Source: Nymphaea colorata (Eukaryota; Streptophyta; Magnoliopsida; Nymphaeales; Nymphaeaceae). From it: 64,000 nucleotides of DNA. Location: contig NC_045149.1 in the NCBI RefSeq assembly GCF_008831285.2, forward strand, positions 11,560,417-11,624,416. Reading direction: 5' to 3'. The notes below the pieces were generated by a model. The model was not told the origin of the DNA. It made no database searches and saw nothing but the letters and a program-made list of their open reading frames with translations. The position numbers and the translations under genes are program-made. Shown here in pieces: positions 1 to 11,850 of the stretch; position 1 is the stretch's first letter, and every line of letters starts with the position of its first letter.

Positions 1-414
1 GTTAGTCACTGGTCTTCAATTGCTACATGCATCTCATAGATTGTTGTGGACATTTTGTTGGCAAACTATAAATTGCTTCAATTTTTGTATGCATACATCC
101 TTAGGTTGGTTCATACGATAATTGCTTATTTACAATGATAACATATCATTAAGCAATGGCATAGAATTTCCTTGCAGCAAAAAAAATCAAATCTTTATAT
201 GTTGGAAGTTTCAATAACAAAGAGAACATCAACATAAAACATTACACAGGAAGGCAGATCTCTACACGTGAAAATGTTCACGTCAACAATATGAACGATG
301 TACCTCAAAGTTACCTTATTCCAATGATAATAAAGGTGAAGAAGATAATGTTTTTGCCTCATTGCAAGAGAGATAGAAGTGCACACAACTATAGATATTG
401 TTGACTCTTGTATT

Positions 415-2340
415 TCAAGAGAAGGAATGCAATCCGAAAATGAGGCAAAAGCATGAAAGTTTACAATGTGTATGCTCTATAGATATGGTTTTGTTGTTAG
501 AGATTCTGCTTAGGATAAAAATGTATATGGTGTCATCATAAAGATTCATTTCAAGAAAGGTTAGAAAAAACCAAGTGGAAATCCAAGTTTATGTAAACAA
601 TATTCATACTGAGGTTGTCAAGAGAGAATGGTAATAGCAAGGCATCTGGATGGAAAATTTTGTGTAAGTACGTTTTTTATATTATCATAATTATGTTTTG
701 ACACTTCCAACTATGCAAATCATTCATGTGGCCACATCCTAAGGTGACATTAAATGTTATACATGAAAGAGTTACAATTGCTTTGTACATGTATATGATG
801 TTCACACAAATGTGCTATTCACAACTATATATTATAGAAATCACTTGAAGAAAAAGAGGACAAAGATCACCAAAAATAGTGAAATATATGCGTTGGTTGA
901 ATACTTGCCAAAAAAAATTAAGCAAGGTCCTTAGTTTCCATAGTACAATGTGATTAGATGATGGACATGCTAGACATATTTTTTGGGTAAGCCTGGGGTT
1001 AAGAGTAGATATCCTTGTTTTTGAAACCACAATGGAAATCAATACTAATATGAAGCCATTTGTGTAGTTTGTATGCAAGAACCCTGACTCATAGAGATGC
1101 ATTTTGGTGGCATATTTTTGTTTGACATGACTATTGATACTTCCAGATTATTTAAAGTCCTTATAAAAGAAATGAATGACAGATACCCTATAGTTGTACT
1201 TATAAATGGTGATAATGCAATAGCAATTACAGTGATTCATGTATAGACAAATGACATCATCATTTTTATTTATGACATGTTCTCCAAAGTACAACAAAGA
1301 ACATAAGTCAATATTTAATCAAAAAATAAGCTTCAAAGAATGTTTTAGAAGGTGCATACTTCAGTGTAAAAACTATGACACTTTCCAATCTCCATGGGAA
1401 CAAATGGTCCGTGTGCATAGCCTCAAAAAGAATATATGATTTCAAATGTTATACAAAGTTAAAGAAAAGTAGACATTGCAATATGGAACACTCATTTTTG
1501 TGCAAATATAATACACGTACAAATAGCTGAGTGTATGCAAAGCTGTTTATTGTTATTGAACAATCTTCATATGAAACATTTATCTTCAAGAAGATTTGAG
1601 AGGATTCAGCATGTACCCCATAACCTTAGGCATGAAAAATTGATACAAGCTATTGATCTCTATGCCTTGATTGCATTAAATGGTTTACGAAAAAAGCCAT
1701 CTAGGCCATAAATCTTAACATACAAGTAAACATGCAGGTGACCCACATGCACAAGTATCACATGGCATGGGAGGAGAAGAGCTTTCTAAAATTCAGAAGA
1801 CATACATTACATAGAATTTTCCAATGGAGTGGTAAAATGGATTTGCAAAAAATATGAATTCAAAGGTATGTTGTCTTGGTGTGCATCAATGACAATTGAT
1901 CATTTAAAACATGTATTACATGAAGATGGATGAAACAAACAAAGATAGAAATGTTGATTACAATTTAAGTAAGTTCTTGTTACCAACATTTGTATGAATT
2001 AGTTATGCATGTCGTAGAATTGGCACAAAAAATTGAAGAAGCCTATAAATACATAAGACAATTAACAATTGATGCACTCAAACAAGTATATATATTTTCC
2101 ATTAGTCCATTTTAGCTTATGAAGGCCAGTCTTAACAAATGAAAGCATAATGAAGATCTTACAATCCCTGACCTAGAAAAGAAGCCGACCATCCATAATA
2201 ATAGCCAAGCTATACACATGAGACACTAGAGACAACTAGCACAAAAAGGAAGCAGAATAATGTAAATACCGAAGAACAACAAAACGATTCATAGGAACAA
2301 CCAATGATATTCATCCAACATAAAAGTATCAAGAATTTTA
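415..2340 (+). pseudogene. FAR1/FHY3-like (MULE transposase-derived) pseudogene
   Basis: Conceptual translation in shifting frames gives the domain order of the FAR1/FHY3 family. First comes a FAR1-type N-terminal zinc region around 420-690 (for example GCQERMVIARHLDGKF). A degraded MULE transposase-like core follows at about 860-1240, including FLFDMTIDTSRLFKVLIKEM. Next is a stretch around 1310-1410 (ISFKECFRRCILQCKNYDTF) matching the conserved region ending in 'FES.W'. A SWIM-type segment lies near 1840-1880 (ICKKYEFKGML). Intact members are light-signalling transcription factors or Mutator-type transposases that act in the nucleus. This copy has many stops and frameshifts and no long open frame; the best open piece is 1239-1439, 66 codons. 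Whether it was a host gene or part of a Mutator element is unresolved, since no flanking inverted repeats were identified. Boundaries are approximate. Confidence 0.62.
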
Positions 2341-3728
2341 TCATTTTTTTTATTGTAAATGTTGCTCAAAATTATCAATGTAATTATTTGTATAAACAAT
2401 TTCATCAATTCCCATTTTTATTATATCAACAATTTGCTTTATTGATTAATCATTATTAATGGAATACACATTGTAGCATATTATTTTAACATACATTGCA
2501 ATTATTTTCAACAATTGACCAATTGCTTTGTTGAAAAAGACAAATCTTGCATTAGCAAATCAAAGTCGTGGTTATCAAGTCACTTTCATATTCATTAAAT
2601 CATTAACCAATGAATCACACTCTTATATATAATCCTCACTACTAGTGATCATTATAATTGCTCCATTTGGTGCTATAACATGAATCACACTAGTGATCTC
2701 AAATTGCACTTGTTTCCAGATGCTCCATTTTTCACAATTGATAGGTCAAATAGTCCTATAAAGTTAAAGCACAAAGGCTTGATATGATTCTCTTTATATC
2801 CATTCTTGTTGATGGCAAGAAATTGCTCATGTAACTAGCTTTACGTCTTGTTTAAGCTATTGATTACATGTTTCGACAATGACTGTTTAACAATAAGTTA
2901 AGAACTCTATGAAGTTGTATAAGTATGAACCAAAAAAGGGTAACCTGAACTTTCAAAGAATGAAGTATAAATTATTTCAAGTTTAAGAAACACTTTAAAA
3001 TGCTAAAATCAACCATGATGGTGTATGATCCTCTTATACACTTTTTTCTCTAATGAGTGCATAAAATGTGACTTTTGAGCTGACCTTTTTTTATGACAAA
3101 ATCCTTTTGAAAAGATTACTAATATGCATGGCCAAGATATTTGTGGTAACATTACTGAAAACCCTCATGAGACCTTACACATACATTTGGGTGAAATCTA
3201 ATTGTTTAGATGGCTTGTTGCATGCACTATAACTGTAATTCCTCTAATAGTGATAGTTAGGTTTGTTATATAATAATTTTTACAATGAGTTTGCTTTGTT
3301 GCTTTTGCACACACTTTGTTCAACTTTTACTTCTTCCTGCTCAAGCATGAACCAACATTGATGCATGGGAAAGTTTGACAATGCATAAAGGACAACATAT
3401 TTTTAGATAATTTTGCATGCATTCATTTTCATGTTAAAAGTTTACAACTCATGGATGTGTTGCTTGTGATGACAAGGGCTCATGTTCAAAGTTCATGCCA
3501 AGTAGAGTCAGAATGCGAAAGTTACAACAATTTTGGTGCTTCAGAGCAATATTTCAAGAGAACTGAATCAAAAATCCAATTCCACACTTCAAATAGGGTT
3601 CTTAAGAGTGTGGTGTTCATCAACTCGTGCAACAAGTATTCTTATGGGTGGACATAATTTTTTTTCTCCCTTTTCCATTTTTGTGTTCATCATTCCTGTG
3701 TCTCTTCTCATTGATTTTTTTTGGCAGG
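2341..3728. other. AT-rich stretch, no gene recognised
   Basis: This stretch lies between the FAR1-like pseudogene and the first copia LTR. It has overlapping short open frames at 3451-3829, but they have no recognisable motif and run into the LTR, so I treat them as chance. No repeat or RNA gene was recognised. Confidence 0.4.
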
Positions 3729-4131
3729 TGTTAGAGATAAGGTTGCCGATCCTATTCATCCATTATTCTTGCCAATCTTGCAAAGTAAATCAAATTACTT
3801 GGATCAAGTCAAATATGGAAGAAATGTGATTGACACTGTAAAGAACAAAGCAACACATGCTCCAACATTCGAAGATATCAAAATCAGTTCCAAAGGGAAA
3901 GAAATTCAATTTTGTAATCAAGATCCAAAAATATCGGATCTTGACATACCAGCTTGAAAATTCCTATTTTGCTTTCTTTCCTCTTCTAAAATTTCTGTCA
4001 TTGTTAAGAGAGAATTAATTTTACAGAATTTTAAAGGAGAGAAACTATTGTGGACGTAGGTCGATTTTGACCGAACCACGTAACTGCTTAGTGTGTGCTC
4101 TCTCTCTCTCTTTTGTCTCTATACTTTTACA
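3729..4131 (+). repeat. Copia-1 left (5') LTR
   Basis: This 403-bp direct repeat pairs with the right LTR. It starts TG and ends CA. It contains the GACGTAGG site (4053-4060) at which the right LTR was hit by a MITE, so it serves as an empty-site control. A CT-rich tract precedes the 3' end. Confidence 0.88.
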
Positions 4132-4147
4132 TGGTGTCAGAGCCTAG
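4132..4147 (+). other. Copia-1 primer-binding site
   Basis: TGGTGTCAGAGCC directly follows the LTR. It matches the plant copia consensus TGGTATCAGAGC (complement of the initiator methionine tRNA 3' end) with one change. Confidence 0.8.
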
Positions 4148-4164
4148 TTCACTTCAGCAATCTA

Positions 4165-7100
4165 CCATGACAACCATCAGTTCTCAATGGAATGCTATTG
4201 CAAGCCTCGTATCTATCAAGCTAGACAAAAACAACTATCTCCTCTGAAAATCGCAACTCAAAAGTGGCATGTATAGCCAAGATTTATTAAGGTATGTTGA
4301 TAGCACTTCCACTCCTCCACCTGAAAAATTGAATGATAACTCCACTGAAATAAATCCAGAGTACATCAAATGGAAGAGCTCTATACTCACTCAAATGATC
4401 TCCTATGATACAACTCGTGAAGCCTGGGTGGCCCTGGCTAAGGCTCTTGCATCTCATTCAAATATTTGTATTCTTCAGTTAAAGAGGGATTTGCAAAATT
4501 CCAAAAAGAATGACAAAAGTATGTTAGAATATCTCAACCACGTGAGGTTTTTGGTTGATTCTCTTAGGGCTGTGAATGAGATAGTATCTGGTTTAGATAT
4601 GGTCTTGTCTTGCATACTCTCAACAACTTGTCAAGTGAGTATGAGAGTTTTATTACAACAGTCACCATGTCCAAAATCCTACCCACCTTTTCCGAGTTAC
4701 ATGATCCCTTGCTCAATCAAGAGTGTCGACTTCAATTACTTGCTTTTAAAAGCCCTGAAAAAGTTGAAACCTCAGCAACTGTTTTTTTTACTCAACAAGG
4801 AAGCTATGGTGGTCATGGAAACTATGGTGGCTATGGGTTAAATAGTGGCCATAGTGGTCATGGTGGCCGTAGCCACAGAAGGAATTCTTACCCAGCTAGA
4901 TGAGGCTCTCAAGGGCAAAAGAATTCTGACACTCAGCAGATTATATGTCAATTTTGTGGGTGTAGAAATCATATTGCACAGACGTGCTATGACATACCTA
5001 AGGCCTTTATGGCCATGACTCTAAATGGAGGGTTGAGACAATGCTTGGTACCCTGATAATGGTTCGCCCACCATGTGACTTATAGTGATGACTTTATGGA
5101 AGACAAAGTCGATTACCAAGGTGGAGAAGAAGTTCTTGTAGGCAATGGTGGTAAGGCACCAATATCTCATATCAATAACATATTTCTGAACTCAATCTTT
5201 TGTTCTTTTCAGTTAAAGAATGTAATGCATGTGCCAACGATCAGCCAAAATCTTATATCTATCTCTCGTTTTACAAAAGACAACAATTGGTCGGTGGAAT
5301 TTGATGCTAATAGATTTTTTGTTAGAGATTTGCAGATAGGGGTAGCACTTCACAAGGGGAAAACTAAGGATGGTCTGTACATATGGACTAATGAAGCCAG
5401 CAAAGGAACAAAGCATGCTCTTATTGCGCAGCATTCTAGAAATCTTCCAATTAATTTTTGACATCAACGACCGGGTCATTCTCACTTGAAGACATTTAAT
5501 TTACTTAAGAAAAATAATTATGTGCATGTGGATGATAAAACTTGATCTCTGTTCTAGTTGTGTTGTGGATAAGATGCATCGATTGCCATTTGATTTTAGT
5601 TTAAGCACTAGCATTCATCCTCTTCATTTACTTCACGCCGACCTTTGGGGGCCTGCCCCAACGTGATCTAGAGAAGACTACAAATATTATCTATTGATTG
5701 TCGATGACTTTTCATGCTTTAGTTGCATTTTTTTCCTTGTTAAAAAATCAGACACACTGCGATGCTTTCAAAATTCTAAGATGCTTGTGGAAAAACAATT
5801 GGGACATGAGATAAAAATTTTCCATAGCAATTATGGGGGTGAGTTTCTAAGTAATGATTTCTCAAATTTTCTTAGCCCAAATGAGATAAAGAGAAAACAT
5901 AACCATGTTGTTGAGACTGGCTTAAGTATGATGGTTCATTCATCTCTTCCTCAGCGTTTTGGATTGATTCTTTTAGAACAACAGTTCACGTCATCAACTG
6001 ATTGCCCAGTCTAGAACTCGAAAATAAATCTCCATTTGAAATTATTTTCAAAGCTACTCCTCAACATGATTATTTTTGAGTTTTTGGATATACATGTTAT
6101 CCCTTTCTTGTACCATATAGAGAGTTCAAAATCTCTCCAAAATCCAAAGCATGTGTTTTTCTTGGCTATAGGACATGACATAAGAGATACATATATTTGG
6201 ATCCTATTACTAAGATGGTCTTTATTAGTAGACATGTTGTTTTCAATGAGACAAATTTCTTATTTCATGGATGTGGTTCTCCAACCACTGAAAGGGATAT
6301 TGAAAAATGGATTTCCAATCATCTAGACACGCCTCCAGTTGAGTCTCAAAAAGAAGACAACTCCAAGAAAGCTGGATATGGTCCAAATGGATCTAAATAT
6401 ATATTTTACCCAATCCAAATTCATGGGAAGAAGATCAGACTCAAAACAACCATTCAGTCAATTCAATTGATGAAAGTTATGCTTATAATCATGGGATTCA
6501 AGAAAATACTGTTGATCAATCTCCTCCAAATCTCACCATTGATGTCTCAAGTAGGACTCACCCCATGATCACAAGGTCCCAAGATGGAACCAGACGACCC
6601 AAGGTTTACATGGCTGCTACATCTCTAGAAGAAAGAGAACCAAAAAGCCTTGAGGAGGCTTTAAGAGACCCACAATAGATTGAAGCTATACAAAGTGAAA
6701 TGGATGCGCTTTACCAAAAATCAAACTTGGAACCTTGTCGCACCACCTAAGGGAGTTAATCTAATCTGATGTAAGTGAGTTTTTAAAATCAAGGGATGTT
6801 CAGTGGGACAATTGCTCCCTACAAGGCCAAGCTTGTGGTGAAAGTTTATAGCCAGAGGGAAGGAATTGATTATTCTGACACATATAGTTCAATGATAAAA
6901 CCTACCACTATACAGGTTATCCTCTCTATTGTTGTGTCCAAAGGTTGGACTACCTATCAATTGGATGTTAACAATGCATTTCTTCATGGGATTCTAAGGA
7001 GGAAGTTTTTATGACTCAACCACCAGTATTTGAGAATAATGCTAAGCCTCACCAAGTGTGTCACCTTAAAAAGGCACTTTATGGCTTAAAGCAAGCGCCC

Positions 7101-8163
7101 TAGGCTTGTTTTGAAAGACTCAAAGGATATCTTCTTGAAAATGGGTTTAGAGAGTCATTAGTTGATATTTCTCTTTTCGTTAGAAAAACCCAAGATAAAA
7201 TCATCTTTCTACTTACATATGTAGATGATATAATTATCATCAGAAATAATTCTCAACAAATTCAAAGGATTATACATAGTTTTGGACAAGCCTTCTCTAT
7301 AAAAGATCTTGAAAAATTACATTTCTTCTTAGGCATTGAAGTGTCACATCAAAAGGACAGAATATTTCTTTCGCAGGGAAAATATATCAAAGATATTTTA
7401 TGGCGAGCAAACATGGAGAATGCAAAATCTTGTGTTACGCTTGAAGCTCCAAATGTTCCTTTATCTAAACTCGATGGTGAAAAATTGAAAAATGAAACTT
7501 AGTACCGGCAAATCATGGGAGCACTTCAGTATATCACTTTAACATGCCCAGATATTACTTTTGCATTGAATAAAGCTGTCTAGCTCATGCAGCAGCCTAT
7601 TTCAACTCACTAGACTCATGTCCAAAGAATTACCATGCAACACGGTTTTTTGAAATATCAAAATCTAATTCTTTCATTTTATCTGCTTACTATGACGCAG
7701 ATTGTGCTAGGAGCCCGAACAACCTAAAATCCATTAGTGGCTATGGTACGAAAATTGGACACAATATCATATCTTGGACATCTACCAAACAACAGACAAT
7801 GGCAAAATCTAGCAGAGAGGCAGAGTACAAGGCCATTGCAGGAACTCTTTCAGAAGTGATATGGCTAAATAACTTGATGAAAGATATGAGAGTTCACACT
7901 GAGGAAAAACTAATTTTGTGGTGAAATAAAATTGGAGCAACATATTTGGCGGCCAATCCAGTTTTCCATTTACAAACGAAACACATAGAAATTGACTATC
8001 ATTTTGTTAGAGAAAAAGTAACAGACAATACAATTGAGATTAAGTATGTTCAGTCAGAAAAGCAGTTAGCTGATATTTATACTAAGCCATTACCAAGACC
8101 AAGGTCTCATTATCTCAAGGAAATGCTAAATATCCTTGAAATGGAGATTGGATCGAAGGGACA
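4165..8163 (+). pseudogene. Copia-1 gag-pol polyprotein remnant
   Basis: Gag is readable at 4269-4905. It ends in a CCHC zinc knuckle at 4946-4987 (spacing CX2CX4HX4C, as CQFCGCRNHIAQTC), with a Gly/His-rich stretch just before. The protease start (WYPDNG, 5049 onward) is frameshifted. The GAG-pre-integrase and integrase core follow, with HADLWGP near 5636, IVDDFS near 5698 and HSNYGGEFL near 5823. Reverse transcriptase runs from about 6600 and keeps the YVDD catalytic box at 7218-7229. RNase H lies at 7690-8150 (DADCARSPNN; SREAEYKAIA), and the copia C-terminal tail (LNILEMEIG) abuts the right LTR. Stops and frameshifts occur throughout, so no functional polyprotein can be made. Intact copies encode the enzymes for reverse transcription and integration. 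Confidence 0.88.
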
Positions 8164-8820
8164 TGTTAGAGAGGAGGTTGCCGATCCTATTCATCCATTA
8201 TTCTTGCCAATCTTGCAACGTAAATCAAATTGCTTGGATCAAGTCAAATATGGAAGAAATGTGATTGACACTCAAAAGAAGAAAGCAACAAATGCTCCAA
8301 CGTTCGAAGATATCAAAATATGTTTGAAAGGGAAAGAAATTCAATTTTGTAAGCAAGATCCAAAAATATCGGATCTTGACAGACTAGCTTGAAAATTCTT
8401 ATTAGCTTTCTTTCCTGTTCTAAAATTTCTGCTGTTGTGAAGAGAGAATTCATTTTCCAGAATTATAAAGGAGAGAAACTATCGTGCACGTAGGTAAGGG
8501 TGGGTATCGGGCCGGGCCAAGCCGGCCCGACCCGGTAAGGTCCTGCCCGATCGGGCCTGTCAGCCCGGCCCGATCCTTACCTATAGGTATAATAAAATAC
8601 TTTTTTTAAATATAAAATATATTTGTTAATAATAAATATATATTATTAAAACAAAAAATTATTTTTTAATACTAAACGGGCCGAATTGGGCCGGGCCGGC
8701 CTATCAGCCCCGGGCCCAGCCCGGCCCGACTACCAGGCCTAGACGTAGGTCGATTTTGACCAAACCACATAACTGCTTCGTGCTCTCTCTCTCTATCTCT
8801 TTTGTCTCTATACTTTTACA
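8164..8820 (+). repeat. Copia-1 right (3') LTR, interrupted by a MITE
   Basis: This LTR is the partner of 3729-4131. It is 657 bp long because 247 bp of foreign sequence plus an 8-bp duplication sit inside it. Without these it is close to the left LTR's 403 bp. Its many substitutions against the left copy indicate an old insertion. Confidence 0.88.
8495..8741. mobile_element. hAT-type MITE with GC-rich inverted ends
   Basis: The 247-bp insert has imperfect terminal inverted repeats (TIRs): TAAGGGTGGGTATCGGGCC on the left, and TAGGCCTGGTAGTCGGGCC as the reverse complement of the right. It is flanked by 8-bp duplications CACGTAGG and GACGTAGG (one mismatch). The left LTR of the same element carries the unoccupied site GACGTAGG. 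GC-rich ends enclose an AT-rich middle. The 8-bp target duplication points to a hAT transposase. No coding capacity. Confidence 0.87.
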
Positions 8821-8921
8821 GTAGATATTTCGGCACAAACAGGAATTCCTAGTGCCATTTGTGCATAATAAATTAAGGGTTTCTATGGCCCATCCTCTTT
8901 CTTTCTATCCTGCTCCTCCTC

Positions 8922-9165
8922 ATAGATTGTTAGAGGCATCAAACATATTGTGGATGTGTGGAGGTGCATTTTCTCAACAATGGACCACTAGATCAAGTTT
9001 TTTTTTTGTTAAAATATTAATTTGTAATTTTATTTTTGAGCCCACTCCCCATAGATTGTTAGAGGCATCAAACATATTGTGGATGTGTGGAGGTGCATTT
9101 TCTCAACAATGGACCACTAGATCAAGTTTTTTTTTGTTAAAATATTAATTTGTAATTTTATTTTA
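8922..9165 (+). repeat. Tandem duplication, 129-bp period
   Basis: Two near-identical copies begin at 8922 and 9051 (both ATAGATTGTTAGAGGCATCA). The period is a multiple of three, so an open frame at 8852-9148 shows a repeated peptide, but it has no other coding sign. The second copy ends in the first bases of the Copia-3 left LTR. The duplication therefore includes an LTR edge and may have arisen during or after that insertion. Confidence 0.8.
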
Positions 9166-9483
9166 GATTTGTCTTCAAAATTCAGACGTGATATATAAAT
9201 AAAATAGTGCTTTAAAGAGATGCCTTTTCCGGTGAAAATTTGTAATATGATGCTTCATTTTGTAAAGGTGCAACCTTTGTAAATGGTTGTACGATTACTT
9301 TTAGGGCTCCATGTAAACCTCTTTTCTCTTTGTAGGAATGTTCTTTCATTGTTTTTTCAATAAAATATTATCCTTAAAGCAGTTAGATAAGAGTGAAAAT
9401 TCCATTTTATTTCTTCTCTTTTCTATCTTATTTTGTGGCTATTATCATTTTTTGCCGCATAAATGAAATATTTAAAAATTCTA
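9135..9483 (+). repeat. Copia-3 left LTR
   Basis: It aligns with 10807-11195 across several shared blocks (TGTTAA start; GATGCTTCATTT; TTCTCTTTGTAGGAATG; CTTATTTTGT followed by an ATAAAT-rich end). Divergence is high, suggesting an old insertion. Confidence 0.7.
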
Positions 9484-9489
9484 AATGGT

Positions 9490-10350
9490 ACTCAAGCTAA
9501 GTTGAAAAAGGGTTGCTAATCTTCCTCAAGTTCAAGTTCCAGTATTTGATGGTCAAGTTTACGATTTTTGGAATCTTAGAATGAAGACTCTATTGGCCTC
9601 ACAAGGGCTCTGGAGGGTCGTCCAAAGCAGGTATGAAGAAGTGGCTGATAATGTAATTCTTGCATCATGGACATCAATAAAACAAAAACAACTCAATGAT
9701 AACAAAAAGGAAGACACAAAGGCATTTCTATTATCCAGCTTTGGGTAAGTAATACAATCTTTCTTTATATCATAAATGAAACTTCATCCAAAAAAACTTG
9801 TGAGGTCTTAAATAAAAAGGTCCAAGGTTACTAAATAATGTTCTTCAAGCTTCAAGGACTATGGAGAGATTTTGATGGTGTCCAAGAAAGAAAATGAGTT
9901 TATGAAAAAGTTGTTTTCCAAAGTTATTGAAATTATAAATTAAATCAGGAATTACAGTGATAAAATTCAAGAAAGAAACATAATTGAAAAATCTAAAAAA
10001 TTTGCTATAGAGGTATAATTATGTTGTAGCTGTCATACAAGAAGTAAAAGATTTATGAATTCTATCATCCCAAGAGTTGATGGAACTTGTTGAGGGTACA
10101 TGAGAAGCGAATTGCAAGGATCGAGCCTCAACATATTGAACACACATTCTAAACATGACTCAATATTGATGAAGAAAAAAATATATGTCACAAAGAATAA
10201 CAATTTCTAAAATAAAATATAAATTTCTAAAATGAAAAAATCAAAGGATTGTCAAAGGTTGTGATCAAAGGAAAAATTATTCTACACAATGAAGACAGTG
10301 TAAGCAAAGAGAAAAATGTTGCTATGTCCACCAAAAATTTAGATACGAGT
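9490..10350 (+). pseudogene. Copia-3 gag remnant
   Basis: The translation begins with the typical copia Gag N-terminus: PVFDGQVYDFWNLRMKTLL, then GLWRVV and SFKDYGEILMVSKKENEF, with spacing as in the DUF4219/UBN2 Gag family. Intact versions form the retroelement capsid. Stops and frameshifts interrupt the frame after about 9745. No pol domain follows before the right LTR. Confidence 0.72.
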
Positions 10351-10806
10351 CTGAAGACTATAGATTCAGATGTATGAGATACTAAGTACCAAAATCACTC
10401 TAAATCAGATTGTTGGTTTCAAGAAAATCATGAAGCCTATTTCTCCAAAAAAAAAATGATGATGAAAAAGATAAAATTGTTTCATCTTGCATGTATGATA
10501 AGCAAGAGCAAATTAACATGTGTATGGAAACAAAAATTGTGGAAGCTATACGATTAAGAATAATAAAAGGGGTTCAACAAACTATATAAGACTGCTATCA
10601 CTAGAAAAATGATGAGAGATGAAATATCTCAAAATGATGAAGGCAAACGAGATGCTGCAAAAAAAAAAAGAGATACAGAAGAAAAAAAGAAGTCAAGCTA
10701 TAGTTCAAGATAAGCAATAAGCAAACTGCAAAAATACTTACAAAACTATTATTTTTAGACAAGTTTGAAATTTGATATCTTTTTCAACAATACAAAATAA
10801 GGGGGA

Positions 10807-11195
10807 TGTTAAGGCATTAATTTATAATTGTTTTGGGTTGATATCCAAAAGTCCAAATAAAAAATGAAAGGATATACAAATGAAAAGGTGTTTTAAATAG
10901 ATACCTTGTTGGTGAAAAGTTACATGTAACTATATGCCTTTTTAGAATTTACCAAGAAGTGTGATGCTTCATTTGAAAATGTACAACCTTTGTAGAAGAT
11001 TATACAGTTCCTTTTGGGACTCCATAAAAAATTTTCTTCTCTTTGTAGGAATGCATCCCAATTGCTTCTCCAACAAAATAACAACTCTAGTGCACATGTA
11101 CAAGAGTGAAAAAGACTTTGCCATACCTTCTCTTCTCAATCTTATTTTGTAGCTATCATTTTTATGGCACATAAATAAGATATCGAGAAATTCCA
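10807..11195 (+). repeat. Copia-3 right LTR
   Basis: It starts TGTTAAGGC just after the polypurine tract and ends ATTCCA, matching the end of the left LTR. The right flank is AGATT; no matching left flank is found. Confidence 0.72.
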
Positions 11196-11651
11196 AGATT
11201 TCTCACATCTCTCCCCAAGATAATGGGTGTGTAAAGAGTTCCTTCTTCACCCTTGTTCTTTAGGATCAATCTTGTCTAGCTTAGCGTCCATACATTGTCT
11301 ATTTAGTTTCTGCGTTTCCATGTTTTTTTCATCTTCTTGCAATAGGGAGCTGAGTTCTAAGGCTAGACAATGAGAAAAGAACTGAGCAGTAGCATATGCC
11401 CAAGTAGCAGTTATTAATGGAGAAACATAGCCATAGTGCCTGCAATGAACACCACTTTCTATTTATTGCAGAACTAACCCACGTTTAGGAGCACCCTAGG
11501 ACATCCTCAGGTTATATTTTACTATTCTTTTATGTGTACCACACAGAAAATTGTAGATTGAGCAAGAGGGAGAAGCTCTTGGCCAGCAGTAACTTCCTCG
11601 TTGCTGGCTGGTTCTGATTTTCAATCTTGGCTAGCTGTAGCTTCCTCATTG
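11196..11651. other. Intervening sequence, no gene recognised
   Basis: No coding motif. Near 11580-11660 a phrase around GCTGGCTGG is locally duplicated (AACTTCCTCGTTGCTGGCTG, then GCTTCCTCATTGTTGGCTGG), and the second copy is the target of the next MITE. Confidence 0.35.
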
Positions 11652-11659
11652 TTGGCTGG

Positions 11660-11850
11660 CAAGGGCCCAACCAGAAATTTTTCATGAGGGGGGCTGAATC
11701 AAGGTCTCTAAATTTTGATTAGGACTGAAATATCATTTTTCAAAATTTTATATAAAACAAGTGAATTTTTTTAACATTTACATATAAATTTTAAAAAAAA
11801 TTGAGTGGGACTAGGGCCCATGCGGTGCCCTACCCTGGCTCCACCCAACG
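11660..11850. mobile_element. Probable hAT-type MITE
   Basis: This 191-bp AT-rich insert has GC-richer ends (CAAGGGCCCAACCAG on the left, CCCTGGCTCCACCCAACG on the right). It is flanked by 8-bp near-repeats TTGGCTGG (11652-11659) and CTGGCTGG (11851-11858). The GCTGGCTGG phrase is duplicated locally, which slightly weakens the target-duplication argument. The right end resembles the GGAGCCAGG motif of common plant hAT MITEs. Confidence 0.55.

Larger units (their letters stand above)
3729..8820 (+). mobile_element. Ty1/copia LTR retrotransposon, inactivated (Copia-1)
   Basis: The element is bounded by two similar LTRs, both starting TGTTAGAGA and ending CTATACTTTTACA. A methionyl-tRNA-type primer site lies directly inside the left one. 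The order gag, protease, integrase, reverse transcriptase, RNase H on the plus strand defines Ty1/copia. The coding region is broken by many stops and frameshifts. No matching 5-bp target duplication is visible (GCAGG on the left, GTAGA on the right), so one end may have been altered after insertion. The right LTR carries a MITE that the left LTR lacks. Confidence 0.9.
9135..11195 (+). mobile_element. Non-autonomous copia derivative with gag only (Copia-3)
   Basis: Two diverged LTRs (9135-9483 and 10807-11195) enclose about 1.3 kb. A degenerate primer site (TGGTACTCAAGC at 9485) follows the left LTR. A purine-rich tract (AAGGGGGA) precedes the right LTR. The interior holds only a gag remnant with no protease, integrase or reverse transcriptase, so either pol was deleted or the element was always dependent on others. 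No clear target duplication. Confidence 0.75.

Noticed and set aside
4132-4147. tRNA gene
   Set aside because: The initiator-tRNA-like matches at the three copia primer sites are only about 12 bases, as expected of primer-binding sites.
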